Notes: a model not told the origin generated them from the sequence alone. Shown: positions 7,187-16,346, counted from the first letter of the stretch. The stretch is 64,000 nt of DNA from Vulcanimicrobiota bacterium (GCA_003168375.1 PMSI01000001.1:1860001-1924000), one strand, 5' to 3'. Made by a program: numbers and translations.

Positions 7187-8574
7187 TGGCGGCCGGGACG
7201 CTCCCCGTGAGCCCCGGCGGCGCGCCGCGCCTGCGGCGCGTCCTCGCGCTGCGCGACCTGATCGTCGTCGCCGCGGCCGCGATGGGGCCCGCGTTCTCGC
7301 TCGCTACGACGATGGCGGCGATGATCGCCGCGGCCGGACGCTTGACCTGGCTCGCGCTGGCACTGGTCGCGGTGCTCATGGCGATGATCGCCGCGGGCTA
7401 CAAACGCTTGGGCGAACGGATGCGCGACGCCGGCAGTTCGTACGCGTGGATCCGCGCCGCGTTCGGCGCAGAGGCCGGCGCGTACGGCGCGTGGGTGCTG
7501 CTGGTGGCGAATCTGTTCGCGGTGCTCGCGACCGCGCTGCCGGCCGGCTCGTACACGCTGGATCTGCTCGCACCGGCGCTGGCCGCGAACGCGTTCGCGG
7601 TCGCCGCCGTCGCTTGCGCCTGGATCGTCGCGACCGCGGCGCTCCTGTGGTACGGCTTGCGGCCGACCGCGCTGCTCGCCTTCGCCCTGCTGGCGGCGGA
7701 GGTCGTCGTGCTCGCGGCGGCCGCTCTCGTCGCCGCCGGCCATCCGCGGCCGGACGCCGTGGCGTTCGCTTCGGGGCCGATCGCCCTGAGTGGGCTCGCC
7801 GGCGCGATCGTGATCGGGATCTGGATGATCGACGGTTGGGAAGTCTCGGCGTCGACCGCTGAAGAGGCAGAGGGAACCGCCGCGGCGCCGGGCTTCGGCG
7901 GCCTCGCCGGGCTTGCGCTGACGAGCGTCGTCCTGCTCGGCGCGATCTGGGCGTTCGCGCGGATCGGCAGTCCGGCGGGCTTCGAGAAGCACGAGAGCGA
8001 CGCGCTGGCTTACGTCGGCGGCCTGCTCGGCGGCGTGTGGGGGAAACTGCTGAGCGTCACGGTCCTGGTCTCGCTGGCGGCATCGCTGCAGACCACGCTG
8101 GTCTATCTCAGCCGGAGCATCTTCGCGATGGGGCGTGACGGCTTGCTGCCCCGCTCGCTCGGCGAATTGGACCGACGCGCCGAGCCGGCGGCGTCGATCG
8201 TGTTGATAACGGCGCTGTCGGTCGTCTTCGCGCTCGCCGCCGGCCTCTCGCCGACGGTCAAGGAAGCGTTCGACACCGTGCTCAAGGGCACGTCGTTCTT
8301 CCTTGGCGTCCTGTTCGTCCTCACCGCCGCCGCGGCGGCCCGAATCTTCGCGGGGGAGCCGCGCGCGCGATGGACCGGGGTCGTACTGCCGGGCAGCGCG
8401 GCGGTCGTGCTCGGAGCGATCCTGCTGCTCTCACTTGAATCCGACGATCCCGGGACCAGGGGTTTCATCGCCGCCTCCGCAATCATCGGGCTTCCCCTGG
8501 CGCTGTGGCGCGGACGAGCCGTCCGCCGAGGCCTTGCGTCCAAGGACAGGTCGAATACCGGGAGTCGCTTTTGA
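7186..8574 (+). CDS. APC-family amino acid permease
   Basis: A 462-residue permease whose ATG overlaps the previous TGA (TGATG). It has about 12 transmembrane segments; LRDLIVVAAAAMGPAFSLATTMAAM is TM1, RMRDAGSSYAWIRAAFGAEAGAYGAW matches TM3, and YLSRSIFAMGRDGLLPRSLGEL is the conserved loop with the R..ymaRdG motif. It differs from its neighbour, so this is a pair of paralogous transporters rather than a recent duplication. The end overlaps the TTG start of greA by four bases. Confidence 0.88.
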   Translation: MAAGTLPVSPGGAPRLRRVLALRDLIVVAAAAMGPAFSLATTMAAMIAAAGRLTWLALALVAVLMAMIAAGYKRLGERMRDAGSSYAWIRAAFGAEAGAYGAWVLLVANLFAVLATALPAGSYTLDLLAPALAANAFAVAAVACAWIVATAALLWYGLRPTALLAFALLAAEVVVLAAAALVAAGHPRPDAVAFASGPIALSGLAGAIVIGIWMIDGWEVSASTAEEAEGTAAAPGFGGLAGLALTSVVLLGAIWAFARIGSPAGFEKHESDALAYVGGLLGGVWGKLLSVTVLVSLAASLQTTLVYLSRSIFAMGRDGLLPRSLGELDRRAEPAASIVLITALSVVFALAAGLSPTVKEAFDTVLKGTSFFLGVLFVLTAAAAARIFAGEPRARWTGVVLPGSAAVVLGAILLLSLESDDPGTRGFIAASAIIGLPLALWRGRAVRRGLASKDRSNTGSRF

Positions 8575-9074
8575 ACGACAAAGAAATCGTTTTGACCCGC
8601 GACGGGCTGACGAAGCTCGAGGACGAGCTCGACGACCTCAAGAGCGTCCATCGCCGCGAGGTCAACGAACGCATCCGTCAAGCCAAAGAGTTCGGCGACA
8701 TCTCCGAAAATGCGGAGTACGAGGACGCGAAGCAAGAACAGGCTTTCGTGGAGGGCCGCATCAACAAACTCGAGGCGATGATCCGCAACGCGAGGGTGAT
8801 CGACGCGTCCGACTACGTCGCGGACGAAGTGCACCTCGGCGCGTCGATCAAAGTCAAAGAGATGAGCTCGGGAACGTCGCACGACTTCACGATCGTCGGC
8901 TCCGCCGAAGCGGATCCGAAAAACGCGCGGCTTTCGAACGAGTCGCCGCTCGGGCGTGCCGTCATGGGCCGCAAGAAGGGCGAGACGGTCGACGTCACCA
9001 CGCCGCGGGGTCAGATGAAGTACAAGATCGAGTCGATCAACAAGGACCCCAAGAAAACCAAGAAGGCTTCCTAG
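8571..9074 (+). CDS. greA: transcript cleavage factor GreA
   Basis: A 167-residue protein. The N-terminal coiled coil carries the GreA signature (EFGDISENAEYEDAKQEQA, with the acidic residues at the tip that activate RNA polymerase cleavage). The C-terminal FKBP-like domain ends with SPLGRAVMGRKKGETVDV. It rescues backtracked RNA polymerase by stimulating cleavage of the 3' transcript end. TTG at 8571 fits the family length and overlaps the previous stop (TTGA); a longer start at 8505 would add non-conserved residues. Confidence 0.97.
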   Translation: MNDKEIVLTRDGLTKLEDELDDLKSVHRREVNERIRQAKEFGDISENAEYEDAKQEQAFVEGRINKLEAMIRNARVIDASDYVADEVHLGASIKVKEMSSGTSHDFTIVGSAEADPKNARLSNESPLGRAVMGRKKGETVDVTTPRGQMKYKIESINKDPKKTKKAS

Positions 9075-9083
9075 CGGCGCGCC

Positions 9084-10595
9084 GTGGCTGATCTCGTCGC
9101 CGCGCGCCGCGCCAGGCTGGCCGCGCTGCGCGAGCGCGGTGTCGATCCGTTCACCGCGACGCGGTTCGACGTCACCGCGCACGCGGCGGAGCTCGCGACG
9201 AAGTACGGCGAGCTGCCGGAGCAGGGTCGTGCCGAGTCCGAGACGTGGTCGATCGCCGGTCGCATCATGGCTGTCCGCGGCCAGGGCGGCGTGATCTTCT
9301 TCGACCTGCACGACCGGACGGGGCGCTTCCAGCTCTTCGTCCGCAAGAACGACGTCGGTGACGAAGCCTTCGCGGTCTCGAAGGAGCTGGAGCGCGGCGA
9401 CATCGTCGGCGCGGCGGGCTTCGTCTTCCGCACGAAAGCCGGCGACCTGTCGTTGTACGTGCGCAGCTTCGAGGTGCTCGGCAAGTCGCTGCAGCCGATG
9501 CCGGACAAGTGGCACGGCCTGCAGGACGTCGAGAAGCGGTACCGCAGGCGCTACGTCGACCTCATCGTCAACCCGCACGTGCGGGACGTGATGATCCTGC
9601 GCTCGCGGATCGTCGCCGAGATGCGGCGTTTCATCGACGCGCGGGGCTTCTTCGAGGTCGAGACGCCGACCCTGCTCACGATCGCCGGCGGCGCCTCGGC
9701 GCGCCCGTTCCGCACCCACTCCAACGCGCTGGACATCCCGCTGAACCTGCGCATCGCGACCGAGCTCAACCTCAAGCGGCTGATCGTCGGCGGGATGGAG
9801 CGCGTCTACGAGATCGGGCGCATCTTCCGCAACGAGGGGATCGACGCGACGCACAACCCCGAGTTCACCATGCTCGAGTTGTACGCTGCGTTCTGGGACG
9901 TCGCTGACATGATGCGGTTCAACGAGGACCTGATGGCGCATCTGGCGCGAACGGTCCACGGCAGCGAGACCGTGATGCACGGCGAGGACGCGATCTCGTT
10001 CGCGACGCCGTTCCGCCGCATCGGCTACCTCGAAGCGTTCAAGGAGTTCGGTGGGCTCGAGCGCGAGCAGCTGCTCGATGCCGACGCGTGCCTGCTGCTG
10101 TTGCGTGAGTTCGGGATCCCCGACTCGCCGACCCACGCGCACGCCCTCGACAAACTCTTCGAACGCATCGTCGAGCCGCATTTGCTCCAACCCACTCTCG
10201 TGTACGGTTACCCGGTCGTGCTCTCGCCGCTCGCCAAGCGGATCAAGGACGATCCCGAGCTCACCCAGCGCTACGAATTATTCGCCGCGCACATGGAGCT
10301 GGCGAACGCGTTCACCGAGCTGAACGATCCCGACGATCAGCGCCGCCGCTTCGAGCTGCAGATCCTCGAACGCGCGGCGGGTGACGAAGAGATCCCGCCG
10401 CCCGACTGGGACTTCGTCACCGCGCTCGAGTACGGCATGCCACCGACGGCCGGGATCGGGATCGGCGTCGACCGGCTGGTGATGATGCTGACCGACAACG
10501 CGTCGGTGCGCGACGTGCTGCTGTTTCCGCTGCAGCGCCCGCTCCCGAGCAATGCCCGCGACGACGACGCGGAGGACGTCCCGCCGGGATCGTGA
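9084..10595 (+). CDS. lysS: lysyl-tRNA synthetase, class II
   Basis: A 503-residue class IIb synthetase. The N-terminal OB fold (WSIAGRIMAVRGQGGVIFFDL) binds the anticodon. The catalytic domain has motif 1 around RSRIVAEMRRFIDARGFFEVETP, motif 2 as RIFRNEGIDATHNPEFTMLE and motif 3 as GIGIGVDRLVMML. It charges tRNA-Lys. The GTG start is nine bases after the greA stop. The greA-lysS order is seen in several phyla. The last codons overlap the GNAT start. Confidence 0.97.
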   Translation: MADLVAARRARLAALRERGVDPFTATRFDVTAHAAELATKYGELPEQGRAESETWSIAGRIMAVRGQGGVIFFDLHDRTGRFQLFVRKNDVGDEAFAVSKELERGDIVGAAGFVFRTKAGDLSLYVRSFEVLGKSLQPMPDKWHGLQDVEKRYRRRYVDLIVNPHVRDVMILRSRIVAEMRRFIDARGFFEVETPTLLTIAGGASARPFRTHSNALDIPLNLRIATELNLKRLIVGGMERVYEIGRIFRNEGIDATHNPEFTMLELYAAFWDVADMMRFNEDLMAHLARTVHGSETVMHGEDAISFATPFRRIGYLEAFKEFGGLEREQLLDADACLLLLREFGIPDSPTHAHALDKLFERIVEPHLLQPTLVYGYPVVLSPLAKRIKDDPELTQRYELFAAHMELANAFTELNDPDDQRRRFELQILERAAGDEEIPPPDWDFVTALEYGMPPTAGIGIGVDRLVMMLTDNASVRDVLLFPLQRPLPSNARDDDAEDVPPGS

Positions 10596-11161
10596 CGCAG
10601 CCGGGCGAGGTCTTTCTCGCGACGCCGCGGCTCGTGCTGCGCGACAAGCGCACGGACGATCTCGACTTCACCGTCGCGCTGTTCGCCGATCCGGAGGTGA
10701 TGCGCTGGATCGGTGACGGGTCGACGTATCCGCGCGAGGAGGTCGAAGCGCGCTTCGGGCGCGTGATGGCGATCGAGCGCGAGCCGGGACACGACCGCTG
10801 GGACGCGTTCAAGATGATCGAACGCAAGGCCGACGGCGCGTGCATCGGGCAGGCGGGGCTGCTGCGGTGCGAGATCGACGGATCGCCGGAGATCGAGATC
10901 GGCTGGTGGCTCGCCGCGTCGGCCTGGGGGTGCGGCTATGCCACCGAGGCCGCGCTCGCGCTGCGCGACTTCGCCTTCCGCGAGCTCCGGCTCACCCGGC
11001 TGAGCGTGGTCCTGTACGCCGAGAACGCGAGGTCGGTCGCGGTCGCGCTCCGCATCGGCGGCGTGTACCAAGGGGAGGCTCGCTATCATGATCGCCCGGT
11101 GACGCGGTACGTGGTGCAACCCCCCGCGTCGCCACCGGCTTCTCAACGAGCACAATGTTGA
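10592..11161 (+). CDS. GNAT acetyltransferase, RimJ/RimL type
   Basis: A 189-residue acetyltransferase. TPRLVLRDKRTDDLDFTVALFADPEV is the typical RimJ/RimL-like N-terminus. EIEIGWWLAASAWGCGYATEAALALRDFAF is the acetyl-CoA-binding motif A region, with G-x-G-Y-A-T-E. LYAENARSVAVALRIGGVYQGE is motif B. The family acetylates protein N-termini, antibiotics or small amines; the target is unknown. GTG 10592 overlaps the lysS stop. Confidence 0.9.
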   Translation: MTQPGEVFLATPRLVLRDKRTDDLDFTVALFADPEVMRWIGDGSTYPREEVEARFGRVMAIEREPGHDRWDAFKMIERKADGACIGQAGLLRCEIDGSPEIEIGWWLAASAWGCGYATEAALALRDFAFRELRLTRLSVVLYAENARSVAVALRIGGVYQGEARYHDRPVTRYVVQPPASPPASQRAQC

Positions 11162-11610
11162 AACGCGATTTGACCACGTCGTATCCCCGCTCGGTGCGTG
11201 ACGTCTCGCTGGGTGTCGTCCAGCTCGCCCGCGCCGTCGACAAAGGGATCGCCCTCGCCAACGGACTGCAGGGTGAGTACAACTTCGACTGCCCGATGGA
11301 CAAGGGAGTATTCGGGTTCCTCGGCGTCGACGGTGACGCGCTGCTCGACGTCATCAAGAAGGCGCAGAGCGAGTCCGAGATCGAGGCGTACCTGAAGCCG
11401 TTCGTCGACAAGAAGACGCCGCAAGAGATTCAGGGCTTCAATGCCGAGTTTCTGAAGCACGAACCGCAGAAAGGCAGCGACGCCGAGACGTATTTCCTCG
11501 ATCTGCGGAATCAGTTGGCGCCCGATCGCACCGACGTGACGATGTGGGCCGATCTGCTCGACCTCGACGAGAAGCGCGACGTCCCGCGCCGCTCCCCAGT
11601 CGCCGTCTGA
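11155..11610 (+). CDS. DUF5069 family protein
   Basis: A 151-residue soluble protein that looks like DUF5069: it begins KRDLTTSYPRSVRDVSLGVVQLARAVDKGIA, then LQGEYNFDCPMDKGVFGFLGVD and a helical C-terminal half with IEAYLKPFVDKKT. The function of the family is unknown. It starts inside the end of the acetyltransferase gene and is followed by an intrinsic terminator, so it ends the greA-lysS transcription unit. Confidence 0.85.
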   Translation: MLKRDLTTSYPRSVRDVSLGVVQLARAVDKGIALANGLQGEYNFDCPMDKGVFGFLGVDGDALLDVIKKAQSESEIEAYLKPFVDKKTPQEIQGFNAEFLKHEPQKGSDAETYFLDLRNQLAPDRTDVTMWADLLDLDEKRDVPRRSPVAV

Positions 11611-11637
11611 CGAAGCACACACCGAATCGACTGACCG

Positions 11638-11670
11638 ACGAGGCTGCCGCAAGGCGGCCTCGTTCGTTTT
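11638..11670 (+). terminator. intrinsic terminator after the DUF5069 gene
   Basis: ACGAGG-CTG-CCGC-AAG-GCGG-CCTCGT folds as a stem of 6 + 4 pairs with a three-base bulge, and is followed by TCGTTTTC. It is 28 bases after the stop codon. Confidence 0.7.
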
Positions 11671-11716
11671 CTGGGGACGCGCTGAGAACGAGCGAGCGGA
11701 CGGAACGAGACACATA

Positions 11717-12418
11717 GTGCGGTCGCCGCGTTGTCCGTACCGCGACCGCATACTGAGCTTGGACTCGGGACGTGGTCGACACCCCAAAGTGGAGCAGTAC
11801 ATGCTCGAAGACCACGGGGCTGTGCTGAGCGAGCTTTTCGCACACCCCTTTACTTTCTCGTTGCTCGGCGCCGTGTTGGCACACGACTATGAGACCCACC
11901 GGCATCTCCTCAACGTGGGGATACTCTGCGCACGCGTCGCCCGAACCGCCGGCCACTCGCGTGAGGAATCGGTCTTGCTGGGACAAGCCGGGCTCTTCCA
12001 CGACATCGGGAAACTGCACATCCGGTGTTCGCTGCTCAACGCGCTGCACGCGCTCAGCGAGGCGGAGTGGCGCATCATGCGGGCGCACGCGGTGCGCGGC
12101 GAGCAGATGCTGGCCGCGAACGGCGCGACCGGGCTCGCCGCGATCGTGCGCGGTCATCACGAACGGCTGGACGGCTCGGGGTATCCGGACGGTCTGCGCG
12201 GCTGGGCGATCCCGTGGGAGACGCGGCTGCTCTCGGTCGTCGACGCATACGACGCGATGCGGTCCGGCCGCCCGTACGCGGCCGCGGTCACGCACGACGA
12301 GGCGCTGGAGCGGCTCGTCGCATCAGACCATCTGTTCGATCCGGACGCGGTCGCCGTACTCGTCACGACGCTCGGCGTGAAATTCTCGCAACGAGAGGCG
12401 CTCGCGCCGATTTCGTGA
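11717..12418 (+). CDS. HD-GYP domain protein
   Basis: A 233-residue protein that is essentially one HD-GYP domain. GQAGLFHDIGKLHI contains the HD metal-binding pair, AIVRGHHERLDGSGYPDGL contains HHE and the GYP motif, and LLSVVDAYDAM completes the metal site. HD-GYP proteins hydrolyse cyclic di-GMP (some act on cGAMP). There is no receiver or sensor domain, so activity may be constitutive or partner-controlled. The start could be GTG 11717 or ATG 11801, the latter having a closer GGAG. The stop overlaps the truA start. Confidence 0.9.
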   Translation: MRSPRCPYRDRILSLDSGRGRHPKVEQYMLEDHGAVLSELFAHPFTFSLLGAVLAHDYETHRHLLNVGILCARVARTAGHSREESVLLGQAGLFHDIGKLHIRCSLLNALHALSEAEWRIMRAHAVRGEQMLAANGATGLAAIVRGHHERLDGSGYPDGLRGWAIPWETRLLSVVDAYDAMRSGRPYAAAVTHDEALERLVASDHLFDPDAVAVLVTTLGVKFSQREALAPIS

Positions 12419-13203
12419 ACCCGTGGCGCGTGCCGACGTACCGGCTCGTCGTCGAATACGACGGGAGCGCGTTCCACGGACTGCAATACCAACCGGCGCT
12501 GCGCACCGTCGCCGGCGCGCTCGAAACCGCGCTCGCGCGGCTGTTCCACCAGGTGGTGAAGATATCCGCGGCCGGCCGCACCGACGCCGGGGTCCATGCC
12601 ACGGGTCAGGTGATCTCGTTTTCGACCGAGCGCGCGTTCCCGATCGAGCGTCTTGCCCTCGCGCTCAACGCCAACACGCCGGCCGACCTGGTCGTGCGCG
12701 ACGCCGCGCTCGCCGCCGACGGCTTCTCCGCACGTTTCGACGCGCTGGAGCGTGTCTACGACTATCTTATCCTCAACCGCGCGTTCGTGTCGGCACTCTG
12801 GCGTGCGCGCGCGTGGCACGTGCCGCGCGCGATCGACGATGCGCGCTTCGTCGCAGCGGCCACGCCGCTGATCGGTGAGCACGACTTCGTCACGTTCTGC
12901 GGCGAGCTGCCGGAGCGCGGCGGGACCGTTCGCGAGGTCCGGTCGATCGAGCTGACGCGGCGCGACGACCTGCTGCGCGTCACCGTGCGCGGAAACGCGT
13001 TCCTGCACCGCATGGTGCGCGTGATGGTCGGCACCCTGGTCGGGTGCGCGACAGGGTACCGCGAGGTTGCGTTCGCGCAGAGCGCGCTCGAGGCACGCGA
13101 GCGCGGTGCGGCCGGTGCGACCGCGCCGGCGCACGGACTCTACCTGGCCGGCGTTCGCTACGACGGCTTCGACTCGTACCGGCCCGTCGAGATCGCGCCC
13201 TAG
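12415..13203 (+). CDS. truA: tRNA pseudouridine(38-40) synthase
   Basis: A 262-residue Tru[20 protein letters not shown] is the N-terminal signature, and [20 protein letters not shown] contains the catalytic Asp (GRTDAGVHA). The C-terminal half has [19 protein letters not shown]. It isomerises U38-U40 in the tRNA anticodon arm. GTG 12415 overlaps the HD-GYP stop (GTGA); a second GTG 15 bases on is possible. Its TAG shares the palindrome CTAG with the stop of the convergent chemoreceptor gene. Confidence 0.96.
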   Translation: MNPWRVPTYRLVVEYDGSAFHGLQYQPALRTVAGALETALARLFHQVVKISAAGRTDAGVHATGQVISFSTERAFPIERLALALNANTPADLVVRDAALAADGFSARFDALERVYDYLILNRAFVSALWRARAWHVPRAIDDARFVAAATPLIGEHDFVTFCGELPERGGTVREVRSIELTRRDDLLRVTVRGNAFLHRMVRVMVGTLVGCATGYREVAFAQSALEARERGAAGATAPAHGLYLAGVRYDGFDSYRPVEIAP

Positions 13204-14594
13204 CGGCCGCCGGTCAAGCGCGCGACCTCGACTTCGACGCCGGCCCTGGTTTCGGTCCCGTCGGTGATCGCGCGAACGCGCTCGCGCAGCGTCTCCGCGA
13301 TGCCGTCGAGCCCCGCGCTGGCGTCGCGCGCGACGCGGCTGGCTGCGGAGAGCGACTTCGACGACTCGAGGAGGTGGTCGCAGGCGGTGCGCTGCCGGAC
13401 GATCGCGGTTTCGACGCCGCCCGCATGCCGCTGAATCGCGGCGATGATATCGACGATCTGCCGGTTCGACGAGTTCTGCTCCTCGAGGGAACGGGCGGCT
13501 TCGCGCATCAACGCGTTCATCTGCTCGACGGAGTTCACGATCGCCGAGGCCCCGGTGGCCTGTTCGCGTGCCGCCATCGAGATCTGCTCGATGAGACGGT
13601 TCGCTTCGCTCACGGCGGACGAGATGTCGCCGATCGCGCGGCCCGCGACGTCGGCCATCTGCAGCCCGCTCTCCGCCTTGGCGCCGGATTCACTCGTCGA
13701 CTTGACGACCTCGCCGGTCTTTGCCTGGATGTCCTTGACGAGGTTTCCGATCTCGCGCGTCGACTGCGCCGAGCTCTCGGCGAGCTTGCGCACTTCATCG
13801 GCGACGACGGCGAAGCCGCGGCCGTGCTCGCCGGCGCGCGCCGCCTCGATCGCCGCGTTGAGCGCGAGCAGGTTCGTCTGGTCGGCGATCGAGTCGATCA
13901 CCTCGACGATCGCGCCGATCCGCTCCGACGCGGCGCCCAGCTCCTGCATCTTCGCGACGACGGCGTCGATGCCGAGGGCGACCTCGCGCGTCGAGCGCAC
14001 GAGGCGCTCGACCGCGATCCCGCCGTCCTTCGCTTTGCGATCTGCTTCGAGCGAGAGGGTTGACGCTTCGCGCGCGCTGCCGGCGACCTGATTGACCGAG
14101 ACCGCCAGCTCGGCGATCGCGGAACTGACGTTCGAGACGTTGTCGGCGAGCCCGCTGATGTTTCCCGAGACGGTGCTGATCGAGGCGACGGTCTCTTCCA
14201 CCGCGGCGCCCGCCTGGCTCACTCCGGCCGTCAGGTCGCCGACGGCCGCGCTCGCGACGTCCTGCTCGCCGAGCGCGGTATGCAGTGCGTTCTGCGCCGA
14301 CGTGCCGACGGCGTCGCGCCGGCTGACCGCATCGATGAGGCGCTGATGACGTTCGGCGAGCTCGTCCACCGCCGGTGCAAGGTCGGCGACCGCCTGGACG
14401 CGCCGGCGGCTCTCGACGAGCGCCGCGATGACGTCCTCGATCGCCTCGGCGCCGGCGACGTCGAGCGCTCCGCGGAGCATCGCGTTCTGGGCGTGCGCCG
14501 CCGCGGAGACGCGGCGGTAGGCGATCAGGCCGGCCGCTCCCAGGGCGACGCCGAGCAGCGCGGCGACGACAAAGACGATATCGAGAGCACTCAT
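13200..14594 (-). CDS. methyl-accepting chemotaxis protein without a periplasmic sensor
   Basis: A 464-residue chemoreceptor-like protein. One hydrophobic helix at residues about 5-27 ([20 protein letters not shown]) is followed directly by long heptad coiled coil; no second membrane helix, HAMP or ligand domain is evident. The hairpin tip is classical: [19 protein letters not shown] and [16 protein letters not shown] at about residues 230-275, so CheA/CheW binding is expected. ATG 14594 has GAGGGG four bases upstream. It probably senses a cytoplasmic or membrane signal. No che genes lie in this window. Confidence 0.93.
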   Translation of the reverse strand: MSALDIVFVVAALLGVALGAAGLIAYRRVSAAAHAQNAMLRGALDVAGAEAIEDVIAALVESRRRVQAVADLAPAVDELAERHQRLIDAVSRRDAVGTSAQNALHTALGEQDVASAAVGDLTAGVSQAGAAVEETVASISTVSGNISGLADNVSNVSSAIAELAVSVNQVAGSAREASTLSLEADRKAKDGGIAVERLVRSTREVALGIDAVVAKMQELGAASERIGAIVEVIDSIADQTNLLALNAAIEAARAGEHGRGFAVVADEVRKLAESSAQSTREIGNLVKDIQAKTGEVVKSTSESGAKAESGLQMADVAGRAIGDISSAVSEANRLIEQISMAAREQATGASAIVNSVEQMNALMREAARSLEEQNSSNRQIVDIIAAIQRHAGGVETAIVRQRTACDHLLESSKSLSAASRVARDASAGLDGIAETLRERVRAITDGTETRAGVEVEVARLTGGR

Positions 14595-14748
14595 GAGACC
14601 CCTCACTGGCGTCGAGGGGCGTCCGGCCCCTACTCATCGTCGTATCGGTTGACCGGTATCCTGATTTGACGCCGGACGGGTCGCGGCTGCCGGCACCAAT
14701 AAGCAGGCGCTCGCTGGTTCATCGAGCTTCGGGGGGAGCCGTTCGCGG

Positions 14749-14778
14749 TTGACTTCCGGCGACCGGGACCCGTATACT
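14749..14778 (+). promoter_or_regulatory. sigma70-like promoter of rplM-rpsI
   Basis: TTGACT (14749-14754), an 18-base spacer, then TATACT (14773-14778), close to the sigma70 consensus. It lies 111 bases before the rplM start, leaving a leader of about 100 nt that contains two REP-like repeats. Confidence 0.65.
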
Positions 14779-14808
14779 GCGTAGGTTGCCGTGCAGTCAT
14801 CCTTGTCA

Positions 14809-14876
14809 CCCTGAGCTTGTCGAAGGGCTGTCGAAGGGCTCCACGGCGTCCTTTTCTCCTGAGCCCTGTCGAAGGG
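14809..14876 (+). repeat. REP-like motif, two copies in the rplM leader
   Basis: CCCTGAGCTTGTCGAAGGG at 14809-14827 and CCTGAGCCCTGTCGAAGGG at 14858-14876, with an extra CTGTCGAAGGG between. Related copies are at 15911, 42025 and 44914. The motif lies within the transcribed leader of the ribosomal protein operon. Confidence 0.8.
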
Positions 14877-14888
14877 CCGACGGACCCC

Positions 14889-15314
14889 ATGCGCACATAT
14901 CAGCAGAAGACGGCCGAAACTCAGCACGATTGGTTCATCGTCGATGCGACCGGGCACCGGCTCGGCACGCTCGCCGTGCGGATCGCCCGCGCCCTGTCCG
15001 GCCGCACCAAGCCGACCTGGACCCCGCACATCGACGACGGCGACCACGTCGTCGTGATCAACGCGGAAAAGGTCGAGCTGGCGCCGCGCAAGTGGACCCA
15101 GAAGGTCTACCACCGCCACTCGGGCTACCCGGGTGGTCTCCGCACCGAGACGGCCGCGCAAGTGCGCGACAAGTATCCCGAGCGCCTCATCGAGCGCGCC
15201 GTGCGCGGGATGCTGGCGACGAACCGGATGCGCGACGTGCTCCTCAACCGCCTCAGCGTGTACGCCGGTCCGGATCATCCGCACGCGGCCCAGAAGCCGG
15301 AGCCTCTCACCTAA
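14889..15314 (+). CDS. rplM: 50S ribosomal protein L13
   Basis: A 141-residue L13. [24 protein letters not shown] is the signature N-terminal region; [16 protein letters not shown] and the [12 protein letters not shown] segment are highly conserved, as is [22 protein letters not shown]. It is an early assembly protein of the 50S subunit. ATG 14889 gives the usual length. The next gene starts on the last base of its stop (TAATG). Confidence 0.98.
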   Translation: MRTYQQKTAETQHDWFIVDATGHRLGTLAVRIARALSGRTKPTWTPHIDDGDHVVVINAEKVELAPRKWTQKVYHRHSGYPGGLRTETAAQVRDKYPERLIERAVRGMLATNRMRDVLLNRLSVYAGPDHPHAAQKPEPLT

Positions 15315-15718
15315 TGCAGCAGACCCAGGGCCAGGACTACTTTCATGGGACCGGCCGCCGCAAGCGCGGCATCGCGCGCGTCCGTCTGACGCTCGGTCAG
15401 GGCGTCATCACGATCAACAAGCGCGCGATCGACGAATATTTCCCGCGCCCGACGCTGCAGATGATCGTTCGTCAGCCGCTCGACGTCACGCAGTCACTGT
15501 CGCGGTTCAACGTCGACGTGAAGTGCGAAGGCGGCGGCGTCTCGGGTCAGGCCGGCGCGGTCCGTCACGGCATCGCGCGCGCCCTGCTGGAGATGGACGA
15601 GTCGCTGCGCGAGGTGCTGCGTCGCAACGGGCTGCTGACGCGCGATCCGCGCGAAAAAGAATCGAAGAAGTACGGGCGCAAGAAGGCCCGCAAGCGCTTC
15701 CAGTTCTCGAAGCGCTAA
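15314..15718 (+). CDS. rpsI: 30S ribosomal protein S9
   Basis: A 134-residue S9. It has [19 protein letters not shown], the [20 protein letters not shown] loop and the basic C-terminal tail ending [12 protein letters not shown], the final Arg being the residue that reaches the P-site tRNA. It is translationally coupled to rplM, as in most bacteria. A perfect GC hairpin 48 bases after the stop probably ends the operon. Confidence 0.98.
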   Translation: MQQTQGQDYFHGTGRRKRGIARVRLTLGQGVITINKRAIDEYFPRPTLQMIVRQPLDVTQSLSRFNVDVKCEGGGVSGQAGAVRHGIARALLEMDESLREVLRRNGLLTRDPREKESKKYGRKKARKRFQFSKR

Positions 15719-15730
15719 GACCCTAGGTGC

Positions 15731-15876
15731 GGTGTCGCGGGGCGCGACATCACCCTGACGGAGACGCAAGGCCCGGGCTTCCTGCCCGGGCCTTGCTGCG
15801 TCGCGGCTCGTTCCCGCGCGTCCTGCGCTTCACTCGCCGCGAAGCCTCCGTCATGGTGACGTCGCGCCCCGCGCCA
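15731..15876. repeat. inverted-repeat element with internal hairpin
   Basis: The left arm (15731-15763) and the reverse complement of the right arm (15846-15876) match nearly base for base: GTGTCGCGGGGCGCGACATC against GTGGCGCGGGGCGCGACGTC, both continuing into ACC-TGACGGAG. The 83 bases between contain the rpsI terminator hairpin. It has no coding potential. It may be a MITE-like or large REP element. Confidence 0.6.
15766..15796. terminator. perfect 13-bp hairpin after rpsI
   Basis: GCAAGGCCCGGGC, loop TTCCT, GCCCGGGCCTTGC. The stem is perfect and strongly GC rich, with no T tract (CTGCGTCG follows). It is placed as the rplM-rpsI terminator and sits inside the inverted-repeat element. Confidence 0.65.
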
Positions 15877-15910
15877 CAGGCACGATGGGTCCCGACGCCC
15901 ATCCCCTGAT

Positions 15911-15933
15911 GTCACCCTGAGCTTGTCGAAGGG
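15911..15933 (+). repeat. REP-like motif copy
   Basis: GTCACCCTGAGCTTGTCGAAGGG, identical in its core to the first copy before rplM. It is intergenic, 44 bases from the end of the small membrane protein gene. Confidence 0.8.
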
Positions 15934-15976
15934 TGGCGGGTCGCGCCCGTTGAGGGTGGGGTCGGCAGGGTCGTGG

Positions 15977-16132
15977 CTACGGGCAGCCGCCGTGGGCGGC
16001 GCACCACATCGGGATGGTGGCGGGGCTGGTGACGGTGACGGCGATCGTGATCAGCGCGAGGACGATACCGGTTCCGAGGGCGGCGACGGCGGCGGTGCCG
16101 TGCGGGCGGGTGGTGTCGGCGGCGTTCATCAT
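15977..16132 (-). CDS. small single-pass membrane protein
   Basis: A 51-residue frame starting ATGATG at 16132. It has a hydrophilic N-terminus (NAADTTRPHG), one strongly hydrophobic helix (AAVAALGTGIVLALITIAVT) and a short C-terminal tail with two cysteines (WCAAHGGCP). The organisation is protein-like although no family is recognised. It may be expressed from the long intergenic region to its right, which carries two operator-like sequences. Confidence 0.5.
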   Translation of the reverse strand: MMNAADTTRPHGTAAVAALGTGIVLALITIAVTVTSPATIPMWCAAHGGCP

Positions 16133-16162
16133 GCGCTTACGGTAGCGCCGACGTGCCGCGCG

Positions 16163-16342
16163 GGCCGTCCGTAGTTTTACTGAAGTTCCGCCGGAAAAGC
16201 GGCGGGTACCGCGTCGTGCATTTCACGACGAAGGCTGCCGATGGCAAGGGCGATTCGAGTCATGCGCCGGTGATCAAGGTGGCGGCGTATTGGGCGAGCG
16301 GGAACAGGGCGAACGACGCGGCGGCCGTCCGTAGTACTACGG
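16163..16342. promoter_or_regulatory. two operator-like sites sharing GGCCGTCCGTAGT
   Basis: GGCCGTCCGTAGT occurs at 16163-16175 and 16323-16335. In the second copy it is part of a perfect 14-base palindrome, CCGTAGTACTACGG (16329-16342); the first copy continues as a degenerate palindrome. The 213-base stretch between the small membrane protein gene and the cyclase gene is otherwise without a convincing gene. The arrangement looks like a pair of transcription-factor sites. Confidence 0.4.
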
Positions 16343-16346
16343 AGGT

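Noticed and set aside
8103-10190. Very long minus-strand frame opposite greA and lysS
   Set aside because: It is antisense to two certain genes, has Arg/Asp-rich low-complexity translation, and is what GC-rich third positions produce. The same applies to 5540-6991, 19908-22094, 32709-34613 and 42609-43751 on the minus strand.
15923-16174. An 83-residue plus-strand frame
   Set aside because: Gly/Asp-rich translation opposite the small membrane protein, whose hydrophobic helix is far more protein-like.
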